Positions 44,424 through 51,611 of a stretch of DNA of 61,088 bases are shown piece after piece. This DNA is from Shewanella surugensis (GTDB lineage Bacteria; Pseudomonadota; Gammaproteobacteria; Enterobacterales; Shewanellaceae): assembly GCF_023284005.1 (NCBI RefSeq), contig NZ_JAKIKS010000019.1, forward strand, positions 1 to 61,088, read 5' to 3'. A program made the position numbers and the translations under genes. Position 1 is the stretch's first letter, and each line of letters starts with the position of its first letter. Under the pieces are notes generated by a model. The model worked only from the letters and a program-made list of their open reading frames with translations, searched no databases and had not been told where the DNA came from.

Positions 44424-44894
44424 GTGGATTTTAATCCCTACGACAATTTCGTCTTCTTTGACTCCTGTGCTTTTGACTCAGGTAGCGAAGAAGACATAAT
44501 TGCTTCTGATCAAGTTCAGCAACTTTTACGTAAGAACAAAAAGAAAATAATGGTTATGCACTCTGTAGAAGCAGAGATGAAACACCCGAATTCATCAGAA
44601 CAAAAAAAGCATCTAGCAGTAAGTTCTAGAAAAACGGTTAAGTTAAATCTCACGAGTCAAGAAAAGGCACAATTGGCAGAAATAACAGAGATAATTGCTG
44701 GTAATGGACATCCTATAAAAAGAGAAGCTGATTGCTTCCATGTATTTGAAGCCCATAAGTACGGAGGTTGTTTCGTAACATCAGACAAGGGCATATATAA
44801 ACATTCGCCTACTATATTTGAAAAGTTTGAGCTACGGATTGTTAAACCAACGGATTTCCTAAAAGTTGTTTTAAAGTATAGTGACAAAATATAA
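44424..44894 (+). CDS. PIN-domain protein, probable ribonuclease
   Basis: GTG at 44424, with TTGGAG six bases upstream, gives 156 residues. The PIN-fold acidic residues are visible: the first Asp in FVFFDSCAFDSG, a Glu in MHSVEAEMKHP, an Asp in READCFHVFEAHKYGG, and the Asp of FVTSDKGIYK. PIN domains are Mg2+-dependent RNases and form the toxins of VapBC systems. No antitoxin gene lies beside it. It could instead be a stand-alone enzyme, for example a phage-defence or RNA-processing nuclease. Confidence 0.65.
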   Translation: MDFNPYDNFVFFDSCAFDSGSEEDIIASDQVQQLLRKNKKKIMVMHSVEAEMKHPNSSEQKKHLAVSSRKTVKLNLTSQEKAQLAEITEIIAGNGHPIKREADCFHVFEAHKYGGCFVTSDKGIYKHSPTIFEKFELRIVKPTDFLKVVLKYSDKI

Positions 44895-45081
44895 CTCATA
44901 ACGATAGGCCGCGACCTTATCGCACAATGTTAAGCAAGCTAATAATTTCCTAATTTCCACCCCGATTCACCATAATAATGAAAGTACGCCACGTGGCTTT
45001 GGCACTCAGCTGAAGTCCGTGCTTTAACCCTCAAAAATACAAGTTTTCTCACCAATAATCAGCAAAAAATTGAATGTTAGT

Positions 45082-45104
45082 AAGTGGTGGTTTTTACCAC
45101 TTTT
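45082..45104 (+). terminator. Hairpin terminator candidate
   Basis: AAGTGGT (45082-45088) and ACCACTT (45096-45102) with a T-rich loop and a following T run, about 190 bp after the PIN gene. Confidence 0.45.
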
Positions 45105-45391
45105 GTATTTCGTGCCAATAATCAGTTGAAGCTTTCAAAAGTATATTTTTTTAAGACATTCCTAAGATCTCATTGAATTTGCTCTCCATACCAAACCCAT
45201 ATACAGCATGGGCTAGAGTGGTGATCGTTGCATCAGTCTCTGAGAAGTATGCAATGGTAGTGTGTTTTTTAACCAATCAAGAGTGAGGAAACATAGAGGG
45301 GTGTCAGTTGAGTGACCCTTTTTAATGTAAAAAAAGGGATTTTAAAGGCCGTCTGAACCTAAAAATGGGGTTTTTGGTCAGTTTTTACCGT

Positions 45392-45419
45392 AAAACGGTC
45401 ACATATGACCGTTTTTTTT
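45392..45419 (+). terminator. Strong terminator upstream of the late operon
   Basis: AAAACGGTCA (45392-45401), CATA, TGACCGTTTT (45406-45415), then T4. Placed ahead of the late genes it may be a tR'-type terminator that a Q-like protein must read through. Confidence 0.75.
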
Positions 45420-45499
45420 ACTCAAAAAACGCTAGGATATTTATAAGCTCGAAGTTGTTGTATTTAACTGAGCCGTTTAAATTGACATCGCATTCCTTG

Positions 45500-45521
45500 C
45501 CCGCCTCGTGCGGGTTTTTTT
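45500..45521 (+). terminator. Second tandem terminator upstream of the late operon
   Basis: CCCGC, CTCGT, GCGGG (45500-45514) then T7, 80 bp after the previous terminator and 46 bp before the methyltransferase gene. Confidence 0.75.
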
Positions 45522-45566
45522 ATGCCATTAACAAAGCCACCCAGTATTTTGTTTTAGGGATAAGCA

Positions 45567-46613
45567 ATGACAAAAATAACAATAGAAAACGGATTTACGC
45601 TATATAACGATGACTGTTTGAATGTATTAAAGAGGATGGATGATAACTCAGTTGATTTGATTGCAACGGACCCTCCTTACTTCAAAGTGAAAAAAGATGC
45701 CTGGGACAATCAGTGGGATGATGAAGCCGATTTTTTAGCTTGGTTGGACTCTATATTGTTTGAAATGTGGCGAGTATTAAAGCCTGCTGGCAGCTTATAT
45801 TTGTTTTGTTCAGAGCGGCTAGCTGCAAAAGTAGAAGTGTTAATTGATGGTCGTTTTAATGTGTTAAATCATATCGTTTGGCGAAAAAAGAACGGCGTTC
45901 ATCGTAAGCACCGTAAAGAAGGGTTGAGAAAGTTTGCTTCTCAAACAGAGCGGATAATTTTTGCTGAACATTATGGTGCGCAAGGATTTGCCAAAGGTAA
46001 CTCTGGCTATTCAGATAAATGCAGTGAGTTGAAAGGGGCTGTGTTCGAACCGCTTATTGCTTACTTTCGTGATGCAAAGGCGAAAGCCGGTATTCAAAGT
46101 AAACAAGTGAATGAGGCAACTAACACTCAGATGTGTAGCCATTGGTTTAGTTCCTCTCAATGGAAGTTACCAACAGAGGCTCAGTATCTTGCATTACAGC
46201 GGTTGTTCGTTGAAAAAGCAGGGACTTTAAATAAAAGCCATAAAGAGTTAACGACTGAATACGATGTATTGCACCGCTCTTATATAGAGTTAAGGCGTGA
46301 TTATGATGGTTTACGTCAACAATATGAGAGTTTACGCAGGCCATTTAGCGTGACTAAAGATGTTCCCTACACAGATGTGTGGGACTTCGATTCAGTTCAA
46401 TTTTATCCAGGTAAACACCCTTGTGAAAAGCCTTTGAAATTGATGAAGCACATCATTAGTTCAAGTGCTCGTATGGGAATGGTTGTTTTCGATCCTTTCA
46501 TGGGCTCTGGCAGCACAGCAAAAGCATGCAGTGAATTGGGCTGTGGATTTGTTGGGGTTGAGATGGATAGCGATATTTTTAATCAAACACTTAAATCACT
46601 AACCAGTGAATAA
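45567..46613 (+). CDS. Phage DNA N6-adenine methyltransferase, beta class
   Basis: The 348-residue enzyme has the catalytic motif IV ATDPPY (about residue 33) before the SAM-binding motif I FDPFMGSGST (about 309), the order of beta-class amino-methyltransferases. HPCEKP before motif I is also typical. Residues about 215-255 form a predicted coiled-coil with 11-residue repeats (LHRSYIELRRDYDGLRQQY), an insertion that may serve target recognition. It should modify phage DNA against host restriction. No restriction partner is next to it. AGGGAT precedes the ATG. Confidence 0.88.
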   Translation: MTKITIENGFTLYNDDCLNVLKRMDDNSVDLIATDPPYFKVKKDAWDNQWDDEADFLAWLDSILFEMWRVLKPAGSLYLFCSERLAAKVEVLIDGRFNVLNHIVWRKKNGVHRKHRKEGLRKFASQTERIIFAEHYGAQGFAKGNSGYSDKCSELKGAVFEPLIAYFRDAKAKAGIQSKQVNEATNTQMCSHWFSSSQWKLPTEAQYLALQRLFVEKAGTLNKSHKELTTEYDVLHRSYIELRRDYDGLRQQYESLRRPFSVTKDVPYTDVWDFDSVQFYPGKHPCEKPLKLMKHIISSSARMGMVVFDPFMGSGSTAKACSELGCGFVGVEMDSDIFNQTLKSLTSE

Positions 46614-46617
46614 CTAT

Positions 46618-47106
46618 ATGAACATTTCTAGAAAGTTGATGATGTTTGGCTTTGCGGCTAGCGTCGCGGGTGGTGGTGCATTAATTGCTGAGCATGAAGG
46701 TCAAGTGCTTAGTTCTTATTCTGATCCCGTTGGCGTTTTGACTAGCTGTTACGGTCATACGGGGGCAGAGCTCAAAGATAATCAGACATTTACAGAGAAA
46801 GAGTGCTTAGAACAGCTAGCAACTGATTTAAGCCAACATAACTATCAGTTGATGAAGTTAACTTCATCAATTGAATTAAGTAATAGCGAACACGGTGCTT
46901 ACTTGAGTTTTATCTATAACGTGGGTCATCAAGCGTTTGCTGATTCAACTCTGAGAAAGAAGTTGTTAGCCGGTGATAGAGTGGGCGCATGTCATGAGCT
47001 GATTCGTTGGGTGTATGCAGATGGCCGCAAGCTCAATGGTTTAATCAATCGTCGCGAGTCTGAAAGGCAACTTTGCTTAAGGGGGATTGATGCCGAACCC
47101 ATTTAA
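46618..47106 (+). CDS. SAR-type phage endolysin (GH24 lysozyme)
   Basis: The 162-residue muramidase begins with a weakly hydrophobic, Gly/Ala-rich segment (FGFAASVAGGGALIA, about 10-24) that fits a signal-arrest-release anchor. It is then followed by the E-8-D-5-T catalytic triad in AEHEGQVLSSYSDPVGVLTS and CYGHTG. Like other SAR endolysins it would be exported by Sec and activated when the membrane collapses. ATG 46618 is chosen; a GTG four codons earlier, inside the methyltransferase gene, is possible. Confidence 0.88.
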   Translation: MNISRKLMMFGFAASVAGGGALIAEHEGQVLSSYSDPVGVLTSCYGHTGAELKDNQTFTEKECLEQLATDLSQHNYQLMKLTSSIELSNSEHGAYLSFIYNVGHQAFADSTLRKKLLAGDRVGACHELIRWVYADGRKLNGLINRRESERQLCLRGIDAEPI

Positions 47107-47527
47107 TAAAACCGTTATTTTAATGTTTGCCTTGGCCGGAGCTGTGGCGTTCGGACTCATGAGGCAACTGCAATTAGATACAGCTCAGGCAAACATTGAA
47201 TCATTAGAAGTACAGAGAACATCACTGATTGTTGATTTAGATGTATTGTCCAATGTTGTTGCTACACAAGAAGCTGAGCAGCATAAATTGATGCTTGAAT
47301 TGGATTTGTCGGCGGCACTCAACAAACAGAATGCGATAGACAAAGAACGAATTAACAATCAGCTAGTCGTTGCTAAATCCAAATTAAATCAGATGGTAAA
47401 GCATAATGAAACTATTCAAAAATGGGCTAATACTGCTGTGCCTAATGATGTTACTCAGTTGCTCAAGCAAGCCGCCAGTTGTACGCACAGTGACAGTAAG
47501 CAAGACAGAGTATGTGTTCCCCCCTGA
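47090..47527 (+). CDS. Inner-membrane spanin (Rz-like)
   Basis: The 145-residue protein has an N-terminal membrane anchor (VILMFALAGAVAFGLM) and a long coiled-coil periplasmic part (about 30-115, VLSNVVATQEAEQHKLMLEL). That is the layout of an i-spanin that bridges the envelope with Rz1 during lysis. AAGGGGGA is upstream of ATG 47090, which overlaps the endolysin gene. The Rz1 gene starts inside its 3' half. Confidence 0.85.
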   Translation: MPNPFNKTVILMFALAGAVAFGLMRQLQLDTAQANIESLEVQRTSLIVDLDVLSNVVATQEAEQHKLMLELDLSAALNKQNAIDKERINNQLVVAKSKLNQMVKHNETIQKWANTAVPNDVTQLLKQAASCTHSDSKQDRVCVPP

Positions 47528-47675
47528 CAATATGCTAAGCAATTGTTTAACCCCTGATTACTCAGCACAAACCAACGCTGAATTAGCTGAGTACACATTG
47601 ATATTAATCGCCAAATTTCAAGGATGTAATGCTGATTGGCAACGTTTAACCCATTGGGTAGAGAGTAAACGATGA
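47406..47675 (+). CDS. Outer-membrane spanin lipoprotein (Rz1-like)
   Basis: The 89-residue frame lies in a different frame within and beyond the Rz-like gene, as Rz1 does in lambda. It has a signal peptide and lipobox (LILLCLMMLLSC, Cys near residue 19) and a Pro-containing KPPVV start to the mature part. Together with the i-spanin it would fuse inner and outer membranes at the last step of lysis. Confidence 0.82.
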   Translation: MKLFKNGLILLCLMMLLSCSSKPPVVRTVTVSKTEYVFPPDNMLSNCLTPDYSAQTNAELAEYTLILIAKFQGCNADWQRLTHWVESKR

Positions 47676-47926
47676 GTGAGCCAACTATTCAAAAAGCTAT
47701 AAGCACCGCTGCATATAGTGCATCAGTATCGACAGCAGCAGGTAGTGTATTAACAACCAATGATTGGATATTAGCTGCAAGTATCGGATTGGCTGTGCTG
47801 ACATTTGCTATCAATTGGATGTACCGAGTCCGACAGGATAAGCGTGATGAAGAGCGAGATAAGCGTGATAAAGAGCAACATGATTTAGAAGTTCAGCTAC
47901 TCGAACAACAACTGAAAAATGGATAG
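47672..47926 (+). CDS. Phage holin
   Basis: The 84-residue protein has one strong hydrophobic segment (NDWILAASIGLAVLTFAINW, about 30-49), a possible second weak one near the start, and a highly charged C-terminal coiled-coil (KRDEERDKRDKEQHDLEVQL). It fits the HP1-type holin group. It is translated from an ATG overlapping the Rz1 stop, so holin comes last in the cassette. Confidence 0.78.
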   Translation: MSEPTIQKAISTAAYSASVSTAAGSVLTTNDWILAASIGLAVLTFAINWMYRVRQDKRDEERDKRDKEQHDLEVQLLEQQLKNG

Positions 47927-47953
47927 TTTTGTGGGGTAAGTAAGGAGAAGAGT

Positions 47954-48325
47954 GTGAAAAAAATATTAATGGTTATTTCTGTGGTGTTTCTAATGTTCGG
48001 CTGCACAGATGCACAAATAGCGTCAAAGAATCTGTCAACTGCATCGGACATGTTTCAAGTCGATAGACGTATAGTGTTTTATAACGGCATAACAGATACT
48101 TATATGTTAACTGTTGAGGGTAAATGCTCCATTGAACCGACACCAGCCAAAATATCAGTAACGTGTAAGACTGGTGATAACGAGTACAAAAAACATTATC
48201 TTGGGCTGTCAGACAATGTGACATATTTTGCAGAACAACTTGACTCATTAAACGTTAGCTCATATCGATACAAAGTAATATTTAAACCTTCTGTGATACT
48301 TCCTGATATCGATGTAAAAACTTGA
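47954..48325 (+). CDS. Phage lipoprotein
   Basis: The 123-residue product has a signal with lipobox LMFGC (Cys about residue 17). A beta-rich mature part (VDRRIVFYNGITDTYMLTVE, KCSIEP, VTCKTGDNEYKKHYLG) follows. Similar lipoproteins occur next to lysis cassettes in many siphophages; their role is not settled. It follows the holin by 27 bp and precedes the cos site. Confidence 0.75.
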   Translation: MKKILMVISVVFLMFGCTDAQIASKNLSTASDMFQVDRRIVFYNGITDTYMLTVEGKCSIEPTPAKISVTCKTGDNEYKKHYLGLSDNVTYFAEQLDSLNVSSYRYKVIFKPSVILPDIDVKT

Positions 48326-48348
48326 ACAATAGCGAGGACTAGTGGTGC

Positions 48349-48394
48349 GGGTCCTTCTGGGACCTGAGTACTCCACGGGGCCAACACTCGCCGG
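48349..48394 (+). other. cos: cos site: cosQ- and cosN-like segments
   Basis: GGGTCCTTC (48349-48357) matches lambda cosQ (GGGTCCTTT) but for the last base. CGGGGCCAACACTCGCCGG (48376-48394) resembles the lambda nicking site, CGGGGC...CTCGC.GG, at the right distance downstream of cosQ. Together they place the packaging-cleavage site directly upstream of the terminase small-subunit gene. Confidence 0.7.
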
Positions 48395-48423
48395 ATTTAT
48401 GACGTTTTAGGGTTGAAAAAGAG

Positions 48424-48574
48424 GTCCTTTCTTCTTTCTCGAAAAAGAAAGGACTTAGCTAGAAAATATTTTTAGATCAAATGACTATCTATTTTAAAAA
48501 GAAAGGACTTGGTACCAAAAGAAAGGAGTTTTTAATGTTTTCACTTTGAACCTTTTTTTAATTTGTCCTTTCTT
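48424..48574. promoter_or_regulatory. cosB: five GTCCTTTCTT boxes for terminase small subunit
   Basis: GTCCTTTCTT occurs at 48424-48433 (+) and 48565-48574 (+). Its complement occurs at 48445-48454 and 48499-48508, with a one-mismatch copy at 48519-48528. Lambda cosB has R boxes (CGTTTCCTTTCT) bound by gpNu1 in the same place. The A/T-rich spacer at 48455-48498 may hold an IHF site. Confidence 0.7.
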
Positions 48575-48587
48575 ACTGAGGAGTTTT

Positions 48588-49151
48588 ATGGACGTTAATC
48601 GAAATGGCCTCGCTGATATTTTAGAGAAATCACCTAAGCATGTCGGGGATCTTATTACACAAGGGATGCCTACAAGTGGGGGCGGGGGTAGAGGTAAAGC
48701 GATCTCAATTAATACAAAAGAGGCTGTTGATTGGTTGACAGAAAGAGAAGTAAGTAAACAGATAGGTGATCTGCAAGCTGAAAATGGTCCCATCGAAGGC
48801 ACTAAGGACGGTGAAGATCTACTTTTAACCATGGCTAAACGGCGTAAGGCAGATGTTGACGCTAAGAAAGCTGAGGAGAAAGTGATTGATTTAGAGGATT
48901 TAGGTCAGTTTATGTATGCAATATCGAGCCTATATGCATCGGAACTCAATGGATTAGGGGCTAGACTCGCGCCCGAGGTGGCTGGAATAGATGATCCTGC
49001 GCAATGTAAAAATAGAATCGACATCGAATGCCGCCGCATCCGCTCTGCCACCGCTGACAGGATCTACAATTTTGTTGACGAGTATCTTGCAGAACAGCGC
49101 AGCAATGTTGAATGCGAAACCGATGAGGAATGCGGCGAAGTGGGCGACTGA
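48588..49151 (+). CDS. Terminase small subunit (gpNu1-like)
   Basis: The 187-residue protein opens with MDVNRNGLADILEKSPKHV, then QGMPTSGGGGRGK and NTKEAVDWLTERE. This follows lambda gpNu1 (MEVNKKQLADIF, QGMPVLRGGGKG), with a winged helix-turn-helix that binds cosB. The C-terminal part should bind the large subunit. TGAGGAG is six bases upstream of the ATG. It sits right after the cos site and overlaps the large subunit by 47 bp. Confidence 0.9.
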   Translation: MDVNRNGLADILEKSPKHVGDLITQGMPTSGGGGRGKAISINTKEAVDWLTEREVSKQIGDLQAENGPIEGTKDGEDLLLTMAKRRKADVDAKKAEEKVIDLEDLGQFMYAISSLYASELNGLGARLAPEVAGIDDPAQCKNRIDIECRRIRSATADRIYNFVDEYLAEQRSNVECETDEECGEVGD

Positions 49152-51096
49152 AAATCGAGTGATGCCACCAGGCTCTCCGATCCCTGGTCCTTTCGATACC
49201 AATACTACACCTTATATGCTGCCCGTTTGTGATGCATTTACATCACCGCTTTATACACGTATCACTTTTGTGATGGGTACGCAGATGGGTAAATCTGCAA
49301 CTATGCAGAATGTGATGGGCTGGAAATTGGATGATGATCCGGCGCCGATTATTTATGTGGGACCAACAGAATCGAACATAAACAATGTTGTTGAGCCCAA
49401 AATGGTGGAGATGTTTAAAGAAGCCAAGAGCCTTTGGGTTAAGTACGATAAAAAATCAACCAAGCATAAGAAACGCATAGCCGGTGTCTCTTTACGTTTT
49501 GCGTGGGCGGGCTCTGCAACTGAATTGGCGAGTGATTCTGCCGTGATCACCTTGGTTGATGAGTTAGACAGACCAGATGAAAACGCAACGGGTGAAGGCG
49601 ATCTTGCGGAGATTGCCGAAGCGCGCGGCGATGCCTACACAGATTCAAAGTTAGGGCTAACGAGTACACCAACTCACGGATTAGTTTCATCGTTTGTACA
49701 TTCAGAAACAGGGGTGACACATTGGACACCCTCGGGGCGAGAAAAAGTATCATCCCCTATCTGGTTGCAATGGGAAAAAGGCACCCGCCATGAATGGGCG
49801 GTTCCCTGTCCGCACTGTGATGAATACTTTATCCCACGGAGCGAATTACTTTGGTGGCCTGGTAAAGGTACCGAAGAAGAATGTACGCCAGCACAATCCG
49901 TTAAGTTAGCGCGATTAGTTTGCCCTGTGTGCGGCGATCAAATCGATAATAAACACCGACAAGCCATGAATGCCAAGGGGGTAGGGCTCGCTCCTGGTCA
50001 ATCTGTTTCAAGTTACAGTGACGGAGGCGTTATTTTTTCTCAGGGAAGTAAAGAGCTTATCCGCCCGTTTCATTCAGCGATACATCCAATTGAAGATAAT
50101 AACCATTTTAGTATTTGGGTTAGTGGCCTATGCAGTTTTTCGGCCAAAAAAAGCTATGGTTTTCTAGCACGAAAGTTACTCGAAGCACAGCAAACGGGCA
50201 ATCCTAACAGTCTACTATCCGTTTATAACACAGGGTTTGGTGAAATTTACGCCATAGCCGGTGACGCGCCGCAATGGGAAGAAGTTTACAGCCTCCGATC
50301 TGATTATCAATCAGGGCAAGTGCCAGAAGGTTTTGATTCGCTTGTATGTACCGTCGATGTGCAAAAAAACCGCCTCTATTATGTTATTCGCGCCTGGCGA
50401 GCGGGCATGTCGAGTCGATTAATCGAATGGGGCGAGCTTTGGGGAGATACAGATAAGCCCGAGGTCTGGAACGAACTCGCCGAGTTTTTAGAGCAAGAAT
50501 GGGACGGCCAACAAATTAAGTTGATGGGTGTGGATGCGGGTTATCGCACCGATGAGGTGTTCGCGTTCGTGCGACGATTCAAGGGGCGAGTGAGAGCATT
50601 AATGGGGTTTGAGCGACTGCCCAAACCCTTTCGAATGGTCAAGTTAGAGGTCGATAATAAAGGTAAAACGAGAAAGCACGGCGATAAACGTTGGGACTTT
50701 GACACCATGATTGCCAAAGCTTGGGTACATGGCCGCGTGCGTTGGCCCCAAGGTAAAGAGGGCGACTGGCTCATTCCGTCTGATATTACCGAAGAATATT
50801 GCAAGCACATCGTTGCCGAAGAATTTAATGAAGAAACGGGCAAATGGAGTCAAGTAGCCAAACGTAACGATTACCTAGATTGTGAAGGGATGCAATATAT
50901 GTGCGCACGTATGCTCAGGATTGATCGTAAAAAAACGCCTCAAGTAGAAGATGAGTCTAAAGGTAATAATGAAGATGAAAAACCACAGGTTGATATTCAA
51001 GTAGATGAATCACAGGTTCCCCGTAAAAAAACACCCACTAAACGTAAGCGAAAGCCCCGTAAACGCGATGGTTTCGTAAGCCGGTACCGAAAATGA
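49105..51096 (+). CDS. Terminase large subunit (gpA-like)
   Basis: The packaging motor and cos nuclease is 663 residues from ATG 49105; a later ATG at 49123 is possible. The ATPase has FVMGTQMGKSATMQNV, a variant Walker A, and LVDELDRPDEN as Walker B. Cys pairs CPHCDEYF and CPVCGDQ could bind zinc. The C-terminal nuclease region holds VDVQKNRLYYVIRAWRAG and MGVDAGYRTDEV aspartates. It ends in a basic Lys/Arg/Pro-rich tail. It works with the Nu1-like subunit and the portal. Confidence 0.93.
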   Translation: MLNAKPMRNAAKWATENRVMPPGSPIPGPFDTNTTPYMLPVCDAFTSPLYTRITFVMGTQMGKSATMQNVMGWKLDDDPAPIIYVGPTESNINNVVEPKMVEMFKEAKSLWVKYDKKSTKHKKRIAGVSLRFAWAGSATELASDSAVITLVDELDRPDENATGEGDLAEIAEARGDAYTDSKLGLTSTPTHGLVSSFVHSETGVTHWTPSGREKVSSPIWLQWEKGTRHEWAVPCPHCDEYFIPRSELLWWPGKGTEEECTPAQSVKLARLVCPVCGDQIDNKHRQAMNAKGVGLAPGQSVSSYSDGGVIFSQGSKELIRPFHSAIHPIEDNNHFSIWVSGLCSFSAKKSYGFLARKLLEAQQTGNPNSLLSVYNTGFGEIYAIAGDAPQWEEVYSLRSDYQSGQVPEGFDSLVCTVDVQKNRLYYVIRAWRAGMSSRLIEWGELWGDTDKPEVWNELAEFLEQEWDGQQIKLMGVDAGYRTDEVFAFVRRFKGRVRALMGFERLPKPFRMVKLEVDNKGKTRKHGDKRWDFDTMIAKAWVHGRVRWPQGKEGDWLIPSDITEEYCKHIVAEEFNEETGKWSQVAKRNDYLDCEGMQYMCARMLRIDRKKTPQVEDESKGNNEDEKPQVDIQVDESQVPRKKTPTKRKRKPRKRDGFVSRYRK

Positions 51097-51611
51097 ATGA
51101 ACTTAAAAAAATAAGTGCTGGAACGTCACTTAATTGGACGTTTGAACATGATCTCGCCGATGGTACATGGCAATTTGAATATATTTTAAGGGGACAAAGT
51201 GCCATAGCGATAGCTGCAAGCGCTGAAAATGGACAAGTAACATTCATAGCAACCGCAAGCACCACGGCTACGTGGATAGCAGGGCATTATGATTGGCGAT
51301 TGTATGCCAGCAAGGGTGATGAAAAACACGTAATCGAAAGCGGTCAATTAGAGATTGAGCCCGATTTTACCCAAGTGCAAGCAGAGTACGATCCTCGCAG
51401 TCATGCCAAGAGGATGTTAGATGCCATTAATACCGTGCTTGAGGGGCGAATACTTTCAGATCATGAGCGTTATAGCATAGATGGCCGCTCACTCGACCGC
51501 ATCCCGATCATGGAACTACACAAATTACGCCGTAGCTACATATTAAAATTTAGTCGTGAAAATGGCTCAGGTTTTCGTATCAAACGCGTATTGGCGAGGC
51601 TACCTGAATGA
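51093..51611 (+). CDS. Conserved head protein at the gpW position
   Basis: The 172-residue protein has a beta-sandwich-like N-terminal half (TSLNWTFEHDLADGTWQFEY, TATWIAGHYDWRLYAS) and a helical C-terminal half with DGRSLDRIPIMELHKLRRSY. The latter is similar in pattern to small head-completion proteins such as gpW. It lies between terminase and portal genes, where lambda has W, and overlaps both neighbours by four bases. Function is inferred from position. Confidence 0.65.
   Translation: MNELKKISAGTSLNWTFEHDLADGTWQFEYILRGQSAIAIAASAENGQVTFIATASTTATWIAGHYDWRLYASKGDEKHVIESGQLEIEPDFTQVQAEYDPRSHAKRMLDAINTVLEGRILSDHERYSIDGRSLDRIPIMELHKLRRSYILKFSRENGSGFRIKRVLARLPE

Larger units (their letters stand above)
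44895..45566. other. Long non-coding stretch before the late operon
   Basis: No gene of convincing composition was seen in this 670-bp region. It holds an AAGTGGT/ACCACTT hairpin with a T run at 45082-45104, two strong terminators at 45392 and 45500, and a CCAATAATCAG direct repeat (about 45053 and 45115). It is the natural site for the late promoter, which I could not pin down. Confidence 0.45.

Noticed and set aside
44885..44945. Possible integron attC site after the PIN gene
   Set aside because: GTTAAGC matches the core consensus and a short stem is present, but the partner core (RYYYAAC) is not clear and the unit is shorter than known attC sites. Kept only as a remark in the PIN finding.
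45365..45607. 80-codon ORF before the methyltransferase
   Set aside because: It passes through both strong terminators, so it is very unlikely to be translated.
48455..48498. IHF site in cosB
   Set aside because: GATCAAATGACTA is only a partial match to the IHF consensus; mentioned but not called.
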